This document shows positions 1 through 10,072 of a DNA stretch of 64,000 nt, piece after piece (position 1 is the stretch's first letter; every line of letters begins with the position of its first letter). The translations under genes were made by a program, and so were the position numbers. The stretch covers positions 124,001 through 188,000 of the forward strand of contig NZ_JACHZE010000007.1 of NCBI RefSeq assembly GCF_014193285.1. Direction: 5' to 3'. The notes under the pieces were generated by a model that was not told the origin of the DNA, did no database searches, and saw only the letters and a list, made by a program, of their open reading frames with translations. The DNA comes from Atlantibacter sp. RC6. GTDB taxonomy: Bacteria > Pseudomonadota > Gammaproteobacteria > Enterobacterales > Enterobacteriaceae.

Positions 1-257
1 TCCCACTCTTTGGTACTGTAAGTATGCAGAGCTAAAGCATGCACTGTGGTCGACAATTCCTCCGTCAACGTGCCGTAGATCAGGCGGTGGCGATTCAGAA
101 AACGTTCCCCTACAAAACGATCGCTTACCAGAACGACTTTGAAATGACTTTCCGAGCCGGCCGGAACATTATGGCGATAGCTTTCATCCACAACTTCGAG
201 GAATACGGGATCAAACGCTGCCCTGAGTTTTGTTTCTATTTGCTCACGTATCATCAT
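1..257 (-). CDS. bolA: BolA stress/morphology regulator, C-terminus cut off by window edge
   Basis: Reading the minus strand from 257 gives [15 protein letters not shown], followed by the BolA core with [18 protein letters not shown] and FLNRHRLIY. This matches E. coli BolA closely. BolA is a small cytosolic protein of the class II KH-like fold that partners with monothiol glutaredoxins and acts as a stationary-phase morphology regulator. Two start codons are adjacent (257 and 254). The GGAG at 266-269 is 8 bases from the first and 11 from the second, so 257 is slightly preferred; E. coli is annotated from the second. The last roughly 20 codons lie outside the window. It is transcribed divergently from yajG. 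Confidence 0.95.
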   Translation of the reverse strand, partial: MMIREQIETKLRAAFDPVFLEVVDESYRHNVPAGSESHFKVVLVSDRFVGERFLNRHRLIYGTLTEELSTTVHALALHTYSTKEW

Positions 258-558
258 GATTTCACTCCTCCGACAACGCTGCGATGCTATCCATCACTTT
301 AAATGTTAGTCGCCTTTACTGGCTCCATAACAGATTATCAACAAATATTTAGCTTTTATCCCATTTTCTCATCGTAACGGGTGAATCAGACTGTCACAAG
401 GCCCATACAAAGGTTGTAATGCAAAGAAAACCTGGCGAAAGGTCATAAAAAACACAACGCGATGAATTTACCTGTGTTGCCACTTCCCCTCGCTGATGGC
501 GATGCTATGATGGCGGGAATTTTCTTCAATTTGCCTACATGTACGTTGAGACCCTGAA
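258..558. promoter_or_regulatory. bolA-yajG divergent intergenic region
   Basis: This is a 301-base gap between divergent genes and must hold promoters for both. On the minus strand the stretch at 304-312 reads CGACTAACA. This resembles the gearbox -10 of the sigma-S-dependent bolA promoter (CGGCTAGTA in E. coli), about 50 bases before the bolA start. On the plus side TATGAT at 506-511 could be a yajG -10, but I see no good -35 at standard spacing. No ORF of interest is present. Confidence 0.4.
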
Positions 559-1137
559 ATGTTAAAAAAATTATTTTTGCCGCTGATGGCGCTGTTTATG
601 TTAGCTGGATGCGCGACACCGCCGACCACCATTGACGTCTCCCCGAATATCGCCCTGCCCCAGCAGGATCCGAGCCTGATGGGCGTGACGATCAGCATTA
701 ACGGCGCTGACCAGCGTCCGGACCAGGCGCTGTCTAAAGTGACCCGCGATAATCAAATCGTTACCCTGACGGCCTCCCGCGATCTGCGTTTCCTGTTGCA
801 GGAAGTGTTAGAGAAACAGATGACCGCACGCGGTTACATGATTGGCCCGAGCGGCGCGGTTCAGTTGCAGATCATTGTTAACCAGCTGTACGCCGACGTG
901 TCTCAGGGCAACGTGCGTTACAACATCGCCACCAAAGCCGATATTTCTATCGTCGCGGTTGCCACCAACGGCAACAAGATGACCAAAAACTATCGTGCGA
1001 GCTACAACGTTGAAGGCGCGTTCCAGGCGACGAATAAAAACATCGCTAACGCCGTTAACTCCGTCCTGACCGATACCATCGCCGATATGGCGCAGGACAC
1101 CAGCGTTCATGAGTTCATCAAGCAAAACGCCCGCTAA
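559..1137 (+). CDS. yajG: YajG outer-membrane lipoprotein family protein
   Basis: The 192-residue product has the same length as E. coli YajG. The N-terminus is a lipoprotein signal (MLKKLFLPLMALFMLAGC) with an LAGC lipobox, so the mature protein starts at an acylated Cys18. Thr follows two residues after Cys and there is no Asp at +2, which is compatible with outer-membrane sorting. The function of the family is unknown. The gene precedes ampG with 41 bases between them, as in E. coli where the two are co-transcribed. Confidence 0.93.
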   Translation: MLKKLFLPLMALFMLAGCATPPTTIDVSPNIALPQQDPSLMGVTISINGADQRPDQALSKVTRDNQIVTLTASRDLRFLLQEVLEKQMTARGYMIGPSGAVQLQIIVNQLYADVSQGNVRYNIATKADISIVAVATNGNKMTKNYRASYNVEGAFQATNKNIANAVNSVLTDTIADMAQDTSVHEFIKQNAR

Positions 1138-1146
1138 TTGACTGAG

Positions 1147-1166
1147 AGGCCCGGCTTGCCGGGCCT
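1147..1166 (+). terminator. Short GC-rich hairpin between yajG and ampG
   Basis: AGGCCCGG pairs with CCGGGCCT around a CTTG loop, followed by TTGTATTTT. It may be a weak terminator or attenuator that lowers ampG expression relative to yajG. It lies 12 bases before the ampG start. Confidence 0.55.
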
Positions 1167-1178
1167 TGTATTTTCCCG

Positions 1179-2654
1179 ATGCCCAATCACTATCTGCGTA
1201 TATTCCAGCAGCCTAAATCAGCCGTTTTGCTGATGCTGGGCTTTGCTTCCGGCCTGCCCCTCGCCCTGACGTCCGGTACGCTTCAGGCGTGGATGACGGT
1301 CGAAAATATCGATCTCAAAACCATCGGTTTTTTCTCGCTGGTCGGCCAGGCCTATGTGTTTAAGTTTCTGTGGTCGCCAGCGATGGACCGCTATACCCCG
1401 CCGCTGCTTGGACGCCGCCGCGGCTGGCTGGTTATTACCCAAATCCTGTTGCTGATCGCGATTGCGGCGATGGGCTTTCTTGAGCCTTCCACACAGTTGC
1501 GCTGGATGGCGGCGCTGGCGGTGATTATCGCCTTCTGCTCCGCGTCTCAGGATATTGTTTTCGACGCCTGGAAAACGGACGTACTGTCGGCGGAAGAACG
1601 CGGCGCGGGCGCGGCGATCAGCGTGCTCGGCTATCGTCTGGCGATGCTGGTTTCCGGCGGGCTGGCCCTGTGGCTGGCGGATCGCTGGCTCGGCTGGCAG
1701 GCCACCTATTGGTTGATGGCCGCGCTACTGATCCCGTGCATTATTGCGACGCTGCTGGCCCCTGAACCCAGCGACGCGATCCCAGTGCCCAAAACGCTCC
1801 AGCAAGCGGTGGTGGAACCGCTGCATGACTTTTTTGGCCGCAACAACGCGTGGCTGATTTTACTGCTGATCGTGCTGTACAAGCTGGGCGACGCCTTCGC
1901 CATGAGCCTGACCACCACGTTTTTAATACGCGGCGTGGGGTTTGATGCCGGCGAAGTCGGCGTAGTGAATAAATCACTTGGCCTGCTCGCCACCATTATC
2001 GGCGCGCTGTACGGCGGGGTGCTGATGCAGCGCCTGACGCTGTTCCGCGCGCTGCTGATCTTCGGCATTTTACAGGGGGCCTCTAACGCCGGTTACTGGC
2101 TGTTGTCGATTACCGACAAGCATATGGTGACCATGGCCAGCGCGGTGTTTTTCGAGAACCTGTGCGGCGGCATGGGAACGGCGGCGTTTGTCGCCCTGCT
2201 GATGACGCTGTGTAATAAATCGTTCTCGGCGACTCAGTTCGCCCTGCTCTCTGCGCTGTCGGCGGTAGGGCGCGTTTATGTCGGGCCGGTGGCAGGCTGG
2301 TTTGTAGAAGCCCACGGCTGGCCGACGTTTTACCTGTTCTCGGTGATCGCCGCGGTGCCGGGCATCCTGCTGCTGCTGGTTTGCCGCAGGACGCTGGAGT
2401 TTACCCAACAGACCGAAACCTTTATGCCGCGCACGGTATATGCGGGCGCGTACCGGGTGGCGCTAAAGGTGCTGATGGTCAGCGGGGTTATCTTGCTGGC
2501 GTGGCTGGGCGTGCTGATCGCCAATGCGTTGCAGCTCACCCGGTTACCCATCGAAACGGCGCTGTTTGAACTGGGGGTTGCGCTGGCGCTGGGCGGGATT
2601 CTGGCCGGCGCGGTGTTGGATTTTCTGGCGCTGAAAAAAACAGCAAAGCGCTAA
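1179..2654 (+). CDS. ampG: AmpG anhydromuropeptide permease
   Basis: The 491-residue inner-membrane protein has the same length as E. coli AmpG and is hydrophobic throughout, with about 14 predicted membrane segments of the MFS fold. AmpG imports GlcNAc-anhydroMurNAc peptides released from peptidoglycan, feeding cell-wall recycling. Where a chromosomal ampC is present it also supplies the inducer signal for beta-lactamase. Recognisable family segments include GFASGLPLALTSGTLQAW near the N-terminus and the SASQDIVFDAWKTDVL motif near residue 115-130. Confidence 0.96.
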   Translation: MPNHYLRIFQQPKSAVLLMLGFASGLPLALTSGTLQAWMTVENIDLKTIGFFSLVGQAYVFKFLWSPAMDRYTPPLLGRRRGWLVITQILLLIAIAAMGFLEPSTQLRWMAALAVIIAFCSASQDIVFDAWKTDVLSAEERGAGAAISVLGYRLAMLVSGGLALWLADRWLGWQATYWLMAALLIPCIIATLLAPEPSDAIPVPKTLQQAVVEPLHDFFGRNNAWLILLLIVLYKLGDAFAMSLTTTFLIRGVGFDAGEVGVVNKSLGLLATIIGALYGGVLMQRLTLFRALLIFGILQGASNAGYWLLSITDKHMVTMASAVFFENLCGGMGTAAFVALLMTLCNKSFSATQFALLSALSAVGRVYVGPVAGWFVEAHGWPTFYLFSVIAAVPGILLLLVCRRTLEFTQQTETFMPRTVYAGAYRVALKVLMVSGVILLAWLGVLIANALQLTRLPIETALFELGVALALGGILAGAVLDFLALKKTAKR

Positions 2655-3145
2655 TTTTGCTTAAATAATGAACGTTATTTTTGGTTATTTTCCGTGGTAA
2701 TCACGCAGGGTAATGAAAATAACGTTCACCGGCGGCAAAGTCGCGGCAAAAAATTGTTTTTTTGTGCCCTTAAATTTCTGGAATTTATAAAGCTAAAAAA
2801 GCGCAATAATTTCCCTTTATCGATTCAGCCATGGCAAGATTAATTTTGCGTAAATTAATTGTCCCATATTTGATATATTTTTGTTAAGTTTTTGTATATC
2901 ATTTGAATTGGTTATACCAATTATCCGGCATAAAAAATTTAACAATCCTGATTTGTTATAACGGCCTACAACCCGCATTTTTCCTGTATATTTGAAATAA
3001 GTTGCAACATCTGTGATAGGTATGGCAGAACCCGGTAACACTGCGCTGACACAATGCCATTAATGTTTACAGTGTTGTAACCTTCCCGTAAAATGCCGGC
3101 ACACTTTAACCGCCACCAGAATCCCCCCTGAATTGAGGTCGTTAA
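2655..3145. promoter_or_regulatory. Long AT-rich leader upstream of the cyo operon
   Basis: This is a 491-base region with no credible gene. It is AT-rich and presumably carries the cyo promoter and its oxygen and iron control sites; in E. coli ArcA, FNR, Fur and CRP act here. A 13-base perfect inverted repeat is present at 2669-2681 and 2716-2728. The segment around 2850-2905 (TTAATTGTCC, TTGTTAAGTTTTTG) is rich in the GTTAA-like half-sites typical of ArcA, but I cannot assign boxes with confidence. Confidence 0.5.
2669..2728. repeat. 13-base perfect inverted repeat downstream of ampG
   Basis: TGAACGTTATTTT at 2669-2681 is the exact reverse complement of AAAATAACGTTCA at 2716-2728. The arms are separated by 34 bases. 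There is no T-run after the second arm, so it is not a classical terminator. It could be a paired protein-binding site or an RNA structure at the end of the ampG transcript. Confidence 0.6.
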
Positions 3146-4084
3146 ATGAGACTCAGGAAATACAATAAAAGTTTGGGATTGTTGTCATTAATCGCGGGTA
3201 CTGTATTACTCAGTGGCTGTGATTCTGCGCTTCTCAACCCAAAAGGACAGATTGGACTCGAGCAACGTTCGTTGATACTGACCGCCCTCGGGCTGATGTT
3301 GATCGTCGTTATCCCTGCCATTGTGATGGCGATCGGCTTTGCCTGGAAATATCGGGCGACCAACAAGGATGCTAAATACAGCCCCAACTGGTCCCACTCT
3401 AACAAGGTGGAAGCGGTTGTCTGGACCATTCCTATCCTTATCATTATCTTCCTCGCCGTACTGACCTGGAAAACCACGCACTCGCTTGAGCCCAGCAAAC
3501 CGCTGGTGCACGACGCGAAGCCGGTAACCATTGAAGTGATCGCGATGGACTGGAAATGGTTCTTCATCTATCCGGAGCAAGGCATCGCGACGGTGAATGA
3601 AATCGCTTTCCCGGCCAACACCCCGGTGGAATTCAAAATCACCTCTAACTCGGTGATGAACTCCTTCTTTATTCCGCGCCTGGGCAGCCAGATTTATGCG
3701 ATGGCGGGCATGCAGACCAAACTGCATCTGATCGCCAACGAGCCTGGCACCTATAACGGCATTTCCGCTAACTACAGTGGTGCGGGTTTCTCCGGTATGA
3801 AGTTCAACGCTATCGCGACGCCGGATATGGAAACCTTCAACCAGTGGGTGGCTAAAGCCAAACAATCTCCAACCGTCATGAACGATATGGCGACCTACGA
3901 GAAGCTGGCAGCCCCAAGCGAATTTAACAAAGTTGAATACTTCTCCAGTGTTAAACCGAATCTGTTTGTCGATGTGATCAACAAATTCATGGGACACGGG
4001 AAAAGCCTGGACGTGACTCAGTCGGAAGGGGAGCACAACGCCCACGAAGGCATGGACATGAATCACGGGGAAACCTCTCACTAA
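3146..4084 (+). CDS. cyoA: Cytochrome bo3 ubiquinol oxidase subunit II
   Basis: The 312-residue lipoprotein is subunit II of the proton-pumping bo3 terminal oxidase. The signal ends in LLSGC (Cys25) and is followed by two transmembrane helices and a periplasmic cupredoxin-like domain. As in other quinol oxidases, the CuA-binding Cys/His set of cytochrome c oxidases is not seen. The C-terminus is rich in His and Asp ([18 protein letters not shown]). It is the first gene of cyoABCDE, 19 bases ahead of cyoB. E. coli CyoA is 315 residues. Confidence 0.97.
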   Translation: MRLRKYNKSLGLLSLIAGTVLLSGCDSALLNPKGQIGLEQRSLILTALGLMLIVVIPAIVMAIGFAWKYRATNKDAKYSPNWSHSNKVEAVVWTIPILIIIFLAVLTWKTTHSLEPSKPLVHDAKPVTIEVIAMDWKWFFIYPEQGIATVNEIAFPANTPVEFKITSNSVMNSFFIPRLGSQIYAMAGMQTKLHLIANEPGTYNGISANYSGAGFSGMKFNAIATPDMETFNQWVAKAKQSPTVMNDMATYEKLAAPSEFNKVEYFSSVKPNLFVDVINKFMGHGKSLDVTQSEGEHNAHEGMDMNHGETSH

Positions 4085-4103
4085 GGGGCCGAGGAATAAT
4101 ACG

Positions 4104-6095
4104 ATGTTCGGAAAACTTACACTGGATGCAATTCCGTACCATGAGCCGATTATCATGGTTACGGTGGCTGCAATTATCGTCGGAGGCGCGGCGTTACTGG
4201 CAGCTATCACTTACTTCGGTAAGTGGTCATATTTATGGAATGAGTGGCTTACGTCAGTAGACCACAAACGTCTGGGTATCATGTATATCCTGGTGGCGAT
4301 TGTGATGCTGGTCCGTGGTTTCGCCGACGCCATTATGATGCGTACCCAGCAACTGCTGGTGTCCGCGGGCGAACCGGGCTTCCTGCCGCCGCACCACTAC
4401 GATCAGATCTTTACCGCCCACGGCGTAATCATGATCTTCTTCGTGGCGATGCCGTTCGTTATCGGTCTGATGAACATAGTCGTTCCTTTGCAGATCGGCG
4501 CGCGCGACGTGGCCTACCCGTTCCTGAACAACCTGAGCTTCTGGTTCACGGTGGTTGGGGTAATCCTGGTGAACGTTTCCCTGGGGGTCGGCGAATTCGC
4601 CCAGACCGGCTGGGTGGCGTATCCGCCGCTATCGGGCATAGAGTACAGTCCCGGCGTGGGGGTCGATTACTGGATCTGGAGTCTCCAGCTATCCGGTATC
4701 GGTACGACGCTAACGGGTATTAACTTCTTCGTGACGATTCTGAAGATGCGTACCCCGGGCATGACCATGTTCAAAATGCCGGTCTTCACCTGGGCGGCAC
4801 TGTGTACTAACGTACTGATTATTGTCTCGTTCCCGATTTTAACCGTCACCATTGCGTTGCTGACCCTGGACCGCTATCTGGGCACCCATTTCTTTACCAA
4901 TGATATGGGCGGCAACATGATGATGTACGTGAACCTGATCTGGGCCTGGGGCCATCCGGAAGTGTACATCCTTGTGCTGCCAGTGTTCGGCGTGTTCTCT
5001 GAAGTCACCTCGACCTTCTCCAGAAAACGTCTGTTTGGTTATACCTCGCTGGTATGGGCGACTATCGCGATTACGGTTCTGTCGTTCATCGTTTGGCTGC
5101 ACCACTTCTTCACCATGGGTAGCGGCGCGAACGTTAACGCCTTCTTTGGTATCACCACGATGATTATCGCCATCCCGACCGGGGTGAAGATCTTCAACTG
5201 GCTGTTCACCATGTACCAGGGTCGTATCCAGTTCCACTCCGCCATGCTGTGGACTATCGGCTTCATCATCACCTTCTCCATCGGTGGGATGACCGGAGTA
5301 CTGCTGGCAGTACCGGGCGCGGACTTCGTTCTGCACAACAGCCTGTTCCTGATTGCGCACTTCCATAACGTCATCATCGGCGGTGTGGTTTTCGGTTGCT
5401 TTGCCGGTATGACCTACTGGTGGCCGAAAGCCTTCGGTTACACCATGAACGAAACCTGGGGCAAACGCGCATTCTGGTTCTGGATCATCGGCTTCTTCGT
5501 GACCTTTATGCCGCTATACGCCATGGGCTTCATGGGTATGACCCGTCGCGTAAGCCAGGACATCGACCCGCTGTTTATGCCGCTGATGGTGGTTGCTGAA
5601 ATCGGCGCGTTGCTGATTGCCTGCGGTATTCTGTGCATCGTGATGCAGATTTTCGTCAGCGTCCGCGACCGCAACAAAAACCGCGATCTGACCGGTGACC
5701 CGTGGGGCGCGCGTACCCTGGAGTGGGCAATTGCTTCTCCGCCGCCGTTCTATAACTTTGCGGTACTGCCGGAAGTTCACGAGCGCGACGCGTTCTGGGA
5801 AATGAAAGAGAAAGGTGAAGCCTACAAACAGCCTGCGCACTATGAAGAAATTCATATGCCGAAAAACAGCGCTGCGGGTATCTACATCGGCCTGTTCAGC
5901 ACCATCTTCGGTTTTGCCATGATCTGGCATATCTGGTGGCTGGCGATTATCGGCTTCGCCGGTATCGTGATCACCTGGATTGCGAAGAGCTTTGATGAAG
6001 ACGTGGATTACTACGTACCCGTTGCCACCATCGAAAAACTGGAAAACCAGCATTTCGACGAAATTACCAAAGCAGGGCTGAAAAATGTCAACTGA
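4104..6095 (+). CDS. cyoB: Cytochrome bo3 ubiquinol oxidase subunit I
   Basis: The 663-residue catalytic subunit of the haem-copper oxidase reduces O2 to water with ubiquinol and pumps protons. The metal ligands are all visible: His106 in QIFTAH (low-spin haem), the WGHPEVY motif (CuB His and cross-linked Tyr), the His pair in WLHHFF, and the two His of FLIAHFHN (CuB/high-spin haem axial ligands). Numbering of His106 is identical to E. coli. The stop overlaps the cyoC start by 11 bases, implying translational coupling. Confidence 0.98.
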   Translation: MFGKLTLDAIPYHEPIIMVTVAAIIVGGAALLAAITYFGKWSYLWNEWLTSVDHKRLGIMYILVAIVMLVRGFADAIMMRTQQLLVSAGEPGFLPPHHYDQIFTAHGVIMIFFVAMPFVIGLMNIVVPLQIGARDVAYPFLNNLSFWFTVVGVILVNVSLGVGEFAQTGWVAYPPLSGIEYSPGVGVDYWIWSLQLSGIGTTLTGINFFVTILKMRTPGMTMFKMPVFTWAALCTNVLIIVSFPILTVTIALLTLDRYLGTHFFTNDMGGNMMMYVNLIWAWGHPEVYILVLPVFGVFSEVTSTFSRKRLFGYTSLVWATIAITVLSFIVWLHHFFTMGSGANVNAFFGITTMIIAIPTGVKIFNWLFTMYQGRIQFHSAMLWTIGFIITFSIGGMTGVLLAVPGADFVLHNSLFLIAHFHNVIIGGVVFGCFAGMTYWWPKAFGYTMNETWGKRAFWFWIIGFFVTFMPLYAMGFMGMTRRVSQDIDPLFMPLMVVAEIGALLIACGILCIVMQIFVSVRDRNKNRDLTGDPWGARTLEWAIASPPPFYNFAVLPEVHERDAFWEMKEKGEAYKQPAHYEEIHMPKNSAAGIYIGLFSTIFGFAMIWHIWWLAIIGFAGIVITWIAKSFDEDVDYYVPVATIEKLENQHFDEITKAGLKNVN

Positions 6096-6705
6096 GACGA
6101 TTAATGACGCGCTGGCCCATGGCAACCATGAACATGGGCACCACCACGATGCAGGAGCCAATAAGGTATTTGGCTTCTGGATCTACCTGATGAGCGACTG
6201 CATTCTCTTTGCATGTCTGTTCGCTACCTATGCCGTTCTGGTGAACGGCACTGCCGGGGGACCGACCGGTAAGGACATTTTCGAACTGCCGTTTGTGCTG
6301 GTTGAAACTTTCCTGCTGCTGTTCTCCTCCATCACGTATGGCATGGCGATGATCGCCATGAACAAAAACAACCAGGGCCAGGTGATGTCCTGGCTTGCCC
6401 TGACCTTCCTGTTCGGCGCGGGCTTCGTTGGGATGGAAATCTATGAATTCCATCACCTGATCGCGGAAGGCTTCGGGCCGGATCGCAGCGGCTTCCTGTC
6501 CGGCTTCTTCGCGCTGGTGGGTACCCACGGTCTGCACGTGACCTCCGGTCTGATCTGGATGGCAGTGATGATGATTCACGTCTCCCGTCGCGGCCTGACC
6601 CATAACAACCGCGCCCGCCTGATGTGCCTGAGCATGTTCTGGCACTTCCTGGACGTGGTCTGGATTTGCGTATTCTCTGTAGTCTATCTGATGGGGGCGA
6701 TGTAA
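6085..6705 (+). CDS. cyoC: Cytochrome bo3 ubiquinol oxidase subunit III
   Basis: The 206-residue membrane protein of the COX3 family stabilises the bo3 complex. It has five hydrophobic helices, and the N-terminal soluble stretch is His-rich ([11 protein letters not shown]). E. coli CyoC is 204 residues. The start overlaps the end of cyoB, and the stop codon TAA at 6703-6705 shares its last base with the cyoD ATG, so the middle of the operon is tightly coupled. Confidence 0.97.
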   Translation: MSTETINDALAHGNHEHGHHHDAGANKVFGFWIYLMSDCILFACLFATYAVLVNGTAGGPTGKDIFELPFVLVETFLLLFSSITYGMAMIAMNKNNQGQVMSWLALTFLFGAGFVGMEIYEFHHLIAEGFGPDRSGFLSGFFALVGTHGLHVTSGLIWMAVMMIHVSRRGLTHNNRARLMCLSMFWHFLDVVWICVFSVVYLMGAM

Positions 6706-7034
6706 TGAGTCATTCTACCGATCACGCTGGCGCTCATCACGGCGGCGTCAAAACCTACCTTATCGGGTTCATCCTGTCAGTTATTCTGACCGTGATCCCG
6801 TTCTGGATGGTGATGAGCGGCACCGCCTCACAGGGCACGCTTCTCGGTGTGGTTGTGGCAACAGCCGTGGTACAGATTCTGGTTCACCTGGTGTGCTTCC
6901 TGCACATGAACGCCTCCTCCGAGGAGCGCTGGAACCTGGTGGCCTTTGTCTTTACGTTGCTGATTATCGCAATCGTAGTGGTAGGTTCTATCTGGATCAT
7001 GTGGAGCCTTAACGAGAACATGATGGTTCACTAA
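6705..7034 (+). CDS. cyoD: Cytochrome bo3 ubiquinol oxidase subunit IV
   Basis: The 109-residue subunit matches E. coli CyoD in length and begins [14 protein letters not shown], with three transmembrane helices. An in-frame start further upstream inside cyoC would add 27 residues without family support, so the overlapping ATG at 6705 is chosen. CyoD assists assembly of CuB in subunit I. Confidence 0.96.
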   Translation: MSHSTDHAGAHHGGVKTYLIGFILSVILTVIPFWMVMSGTASQGTLLGVVVATAVVQILVHLVCFLHMNASSEERWNLVAFVFTLLIIAIVVVGSIWIMWSLNENMMVH

Positions 7035-7045
7035 GAGCGGCACGT

Positions 7046-7933
7046 ATGATTAAGCAATACCTGCAAGTCACGAAACCAGGAATTATTTTCGGCAATTTAA
7101 TTTCTGTCATTGGGGGATTTTTGCTGGCCTCGAAGGGCAGTATTGATTATCCCCTGTTCATTTACACGCTGGTCGGCGTATCGCTGGTAGTGGCTTCGGG
7201 TTGTGTTTACAACAACGTCATTGACCGTGATATTGACCGCAAGATGGAAAGGACGAAAAACCGGGTGCTGGTTAAAGGCCTGATTTCGCCGAACGTAACG
7301 CTGGTTTACGCCACCTTGTTGGGTATTGCTGGCTTCATGCTGCTGTGGTTTGGCGCGAATCCGCTCGCCATGTGGCTGGCCGTGATGGGCTTTGTGGTTT
7401 ATGTCGGCGTTTACAGCCTGTACATGAAGCGCAACTCCGTTTACGGCACGCTGATTGGCAGCCTTTCGGGCGCTGCGCCGCCGGTGATTGGCTACTGCGC
7501 GGTCACCAACGAGTTTGATACCGGCGCAGCTATCCTGCTGGCTATCTTTAGTCTCTGGCAGATGCCGCACTCCTATGCGATTGCCATCTTCCGTTTCAAA
7601 GATTACCAGGCGGCGAACATCCCGGTTCTGCCGGTGGTAAAAGGGATTTCGGTCGCGAAAAACCATATTACGCTGTATATCATCGCTTTCGCCGTGGCGA
7701 CGCTGATGCTCTCGCTGGGCGGTTATGCCGGATATAAATATCTGGTGGTGGCTGCGGCAGTGAGCGTCTGGTGGCTGGGCATGGCGCTGAAGGGCTACAA
7801 AGTGGAAGACGACAGAGTGTGGGCGCGTAAGCTGTTCGTGTTCTCCATCGTCGCGATTACCTCGTTGAGCTTTATGATGTCCATCGACTTTATGGTGCCG
7901 GACTCGCATAATCTTTTGACTTACGTCTGGTAA
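7046..7933 (+). CDS. cyoE: Protohaem IX farnesyltransferase (haem O synthase)
   Basis: The 295-residue UbiA-family prenyltransferase converts haem B to haem O, the high-spin haem of the bo3 oxidase. The first Asp-rich motif is visible in [18 protein letters not shown], followed by multiple membrane helices. E. coli CyoE is 296 residues. It is the last gene of the operon, 11 bases after cyoD, and is followed by a strong terminator. Confidence 0.97.
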   Translation: MIKQYLQVTKPGIIFGNLISVIGGFLLASKGSIDYPLFIYTLVGVSLVVASGCVYNNVIDRDIDRKMERTKNRVLVKGLISPNVTLVYATLLGIAGFMLLWFGANPLAMWLAVMGFVVYVGVYSLYMKRNSVYGTLIGSLSGAAPPVIGYCAVTNEFDTGAAILLAIFSLWQMPHSYAIAIFRFKDYQAANIPVLPVVKGISVAKNHITLYIIAFAVATLMLSLGGYAGYKYLVVAAAVSVWWLGMALKGYKVEDDRVWARKLFVFSIVAITSLSFMMSIDFMVPDSHNLLTYVW

Positions 7934-7938
7934 TTTCC

Positions 7939-7965
7939 AAAAAGGGTGCTACGGCACCCTTTTTT
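7939..7965 (+). terminator. Rho-independent terminator of cyoABCDE
   Basis: AAAAAGGGTGC pairs with GCACCCTTTTT around a short TACG loop and runs into a T-tract (to 7965). It begins six bases after the cyoE stop. Confidence 0.9.
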
Positions 7966-8072
7966 CATAACGCCTTCCTCGCTTAATCCCTGTAATATTC
8001 GCTCACCAACCGGTAATTTACCCTCCCCCTCTCACCTATATAATTAGTGCCGGTTTTTCATCTGAGGTGGTA

Positions 8073-9440
8073 ATGAACGACAATAAAATGACCCCGCTTG
8101 AGCGACGCGCAACGTGGGGCCTGGGAACCGTTTTTTCGCTCCGAATGTTGGGCATGTTTATGGTGTTGCCGGTGCTCACCACGTATGGCATGGCGCTTCA
8201 GGGTGCCAGCGAAGCTTTAATCGGGCTGGCGATTGGCATCTATGGCCTGGCGCAGGCGGTGTTTCAAATTCCTTTCGGCCTGCTCTCCGATCGCATTGGC
8301 CGTAAGCCGCTGATCGTCGGCGGGCTGGCGATTTTTGTGCTGGGTAGCGTGATTGCGGCGATGACCGACTCGATCTGGGGCGTGATTTTAGGCCGCGCGC
8401 TACAGGGTTCCGGCGCGATTGCCGCGGCGGTAATGGCCCTGCTGTCTGATTTAACCCGCGAGCAAAACCGCACCAAAGCGATGGCGTTTATCGGCGTCAG
8501 TTTCGGCGTCACCTTTGCTATCGCCATGGTGATTGGCCCTATTGTCACCCATGCGCTGGGCCTGCACGCGCTGTTCTGGATGATCGCCATTCTGGCGGCG
8601 CTGGGTATTTTGCTGACGCTGTGGGTCGTCCCCAACAGCGAAAACCACGTGCTTAATCGCGAATCGGGCATGGTGAAAGGCTGCTTCAGCAAGGTGCTGG
8701 CCAACAAAAAATTGCTCAAGCTGAATATCGGCATTATGTGCCTGCATATTCTGCTGATGTCGACCTTCGTCGCCCTCCCCCACCAGCTGGAAGCGGCAGG
8801 CTATCCGGCGGCGGAGCACTGGAAAATTTATCTGGTCACCATGCTGATCGCCTTTGTGTCGGTGGTGCCGTTTATTATTTACGCCGAAGTAAAGCGCCGC
8901 ATGAAGCGGGTCTTTGTGTTCTGCATTATGGTGATCGCCATTGCCGAAGTGGTGCTGTGGGGCGCGGGCCCGCTGCTGTGGCAGCAAATCCTCGGCATCC
9001 AGCTGTTCTTTGTGGCGTTTAACTTAATGGAAGCGCTGCTGCCGTCGCTTATCAGTAAAGAGTCTCCGGCGGGCTATAAAGGCACGGCGATGGGCGTTTA
9101 CTCCACCAGCCAGTTTTTAGGCGTGGCGATTGGCGGCTCGCTCGGCGGCTGGCTGGCGCAGTATTTCGATACTCAAACGGTGTTTTTAGCGGGCGCGCTG
9201 CTGGCCGCGCTGTGGCTGATGATCGGCTTTACCATGGACGAACCGCCCTACGTCAGCAGCATTCGCGTTGAGCTGCCGGAAGACGTACCGGCTGATGACG
9301 CGCTCAAGGCGCGGCTGTTAGCTAAAGCGGGGGTCAGCGAAGCGGTAGTGGTGGCGCAGGAGCACAGCGCCTACGTCAAAATCGACAGCAAAGTGACTAA
9401 CCGCTTTGAGATCGAACAAGTGGTGAAAGGGCTGGCATAA
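8073..9440 (+). CDS. yajR: YajR family MFS transporter
   Basis: The 455-residue inner-membrane transporter has 12 MFS helices followed by a C-terminal ferredoxin-like YAM domain (about residues 390-455, ending SAYVKIDSKVTNRFEIEQV), the hallmark of YajR. The MFS motif A is seen as GLLSDRIGRKPLI and the antiporter-like motif near GRALQGSGAIAAA. The natural substrate is not established. The ATG at 8073 is chosen because TGAGG at 8063-8067 lies at proper spacing and it matches the E. coli start (MNDYKM); a GTG at 8067 lies inside the ribosome-binding site. Confidence 0.95.
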   Translation: MNDNKMTPLERRATWGLGTVFSLRMLGMFMVLPVLTTYGMALQGASEALIGLAIGIYGLAQAVFQIPFGLLSDRIGRKPLIVGGLAIFVLGSVIAAMTDSIWGVILGRALQGSGAIAAAVMALLSDLTREQNRTKAMAFIGVSFGVTFAIAMVIGPIVTHALGLHALFWMIAILAALGILLTLWVVPNSENHVLNRESGMVKGCFSKVLANKKLLKLNIGIMCLHILLMSTFVALPHQLEAAGYPAAEHWKIYLVTMLIAFVSVVPFIIYAEVKRRMKRVFVFCIMVIAIAEVVLWGAGPLLWQQILGIQLFFVAFNLMEALLPSLISKESPAGYKGTAMGVYSTSQFLGVAIGGSLGGWLAQYFDTQTVFLAGALLAALWLMIGFTMDEPPYVSSIRVELPEDVPADDALKARLLAKAGVSEAVVVAQEHSAYVKIDSKVTNRFEIEQVVKGLA

Positions 9441-9464
9441 AAAAGGCCGGTTACCCGGCCTTTT
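9441..9464. terminator. Bidirectional terminator between yajR and yajQ
   Basis: AAAAGGCCGG and CCGGCCTTTT form a perfect 10-base stem around a TTAC loop, with A and T tracts on both sides. It serves the convergent yajR and yajQ genes. Confidence 0.9.
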
Positions 9465-9465
9465 A

Positions 9466-9957
9466 TCAATCTCGGAAGTTTTTAAACTGGAACGGCTGGC
9501 CTAAATCGCCGCCGCGCACCAGCGCCATCACGGCCTGCAGGTCATCGCGCGACTTACCGGTGACGCGAATCTCTTCACCCTGGATCTGCGCCTGTACTTT
9601 CAGCTTGCTGTCTTTAATCAGCTTAACGATTTTCTTGGCAACGGTGGATTCGATGCCCTGCTTCAGTTTGGCATCCACGCTCCAGTTTTTACCGCTGTGC
9701 ACGAACTCTTCCGGCACTTCGATAGAACTGCCTTCAATGCCGCGTTTCAGCAGCTTGGCGCGCAGAATATCGATCAGCTGATTGACCTGGAAATCGGACT
9801 CGCTCAGCACCTTTATGGTCTGGTTTTTATCGTTCAGTTCGAATTCCGCCGTCACGCCGCGAAAATCGAAACGTGACTCGACTTCGCGGGTCGCATTGTC
9901 CACGGCGTTGCGAACTTCCTGAAGATCGACTTCAGATACGATGTCAAAAGATGGCAT
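9466..9957 (-). CDS. yajQ: YajQ family nucleotide-binding protein
   Basis: The 163-residue protein has the same length as E. coli YajQ and begins [20 protein letters not shown]. The family folds as two ferredoxin-like domains and binds nucleotides and tRNA in vitro. In Xanthomonas a homologue binds c-di-GMP and acts on transcription. The start at 9957 has a GGGAG ribosome-binding site; a longer in-frame opening to 10074 is not supported by the family. A possible c-di-GMP link is worth noting because a c-di-GMP-controlled adhesin lies nearby, but yajQ is an ordinary backbone gene. Confidence 0.95.
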   Translation of the reverse strand: MPSFDIVSEVDLQEVRNAVDNATREVESRFDFRGVTAEFELNDKNQTIKVLSESDFQVNQLIDILRAKLLKRGIEGSSIEVPEEFVHSGKNWSVDAKLKQGIESTVAKKIVKLIKDSKLKVQAQIQGEEIRVTGKSRDDLQAVMALVRGGDLGQPFQFKNFRD

Positions 9958-10072
9958 GTTTTGTTCTCCCTCTCTCTGTGTGCGTTGCATAATACCCGCA
10001 ACGTTACATAAAACAACTCGTATCAAACCCCAGGACAAAACACCAGGCTTGTTGGCCGGTGAGGAGCAAATC

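Noticed and set aside
3206-4210. 334-codon minus-strand frame over cyoA
   Set aside because: A shadow of cyoA. The sense frame is a well-conserved lipoprotein oxidase subunit, and the antisense product has no recognisable family.
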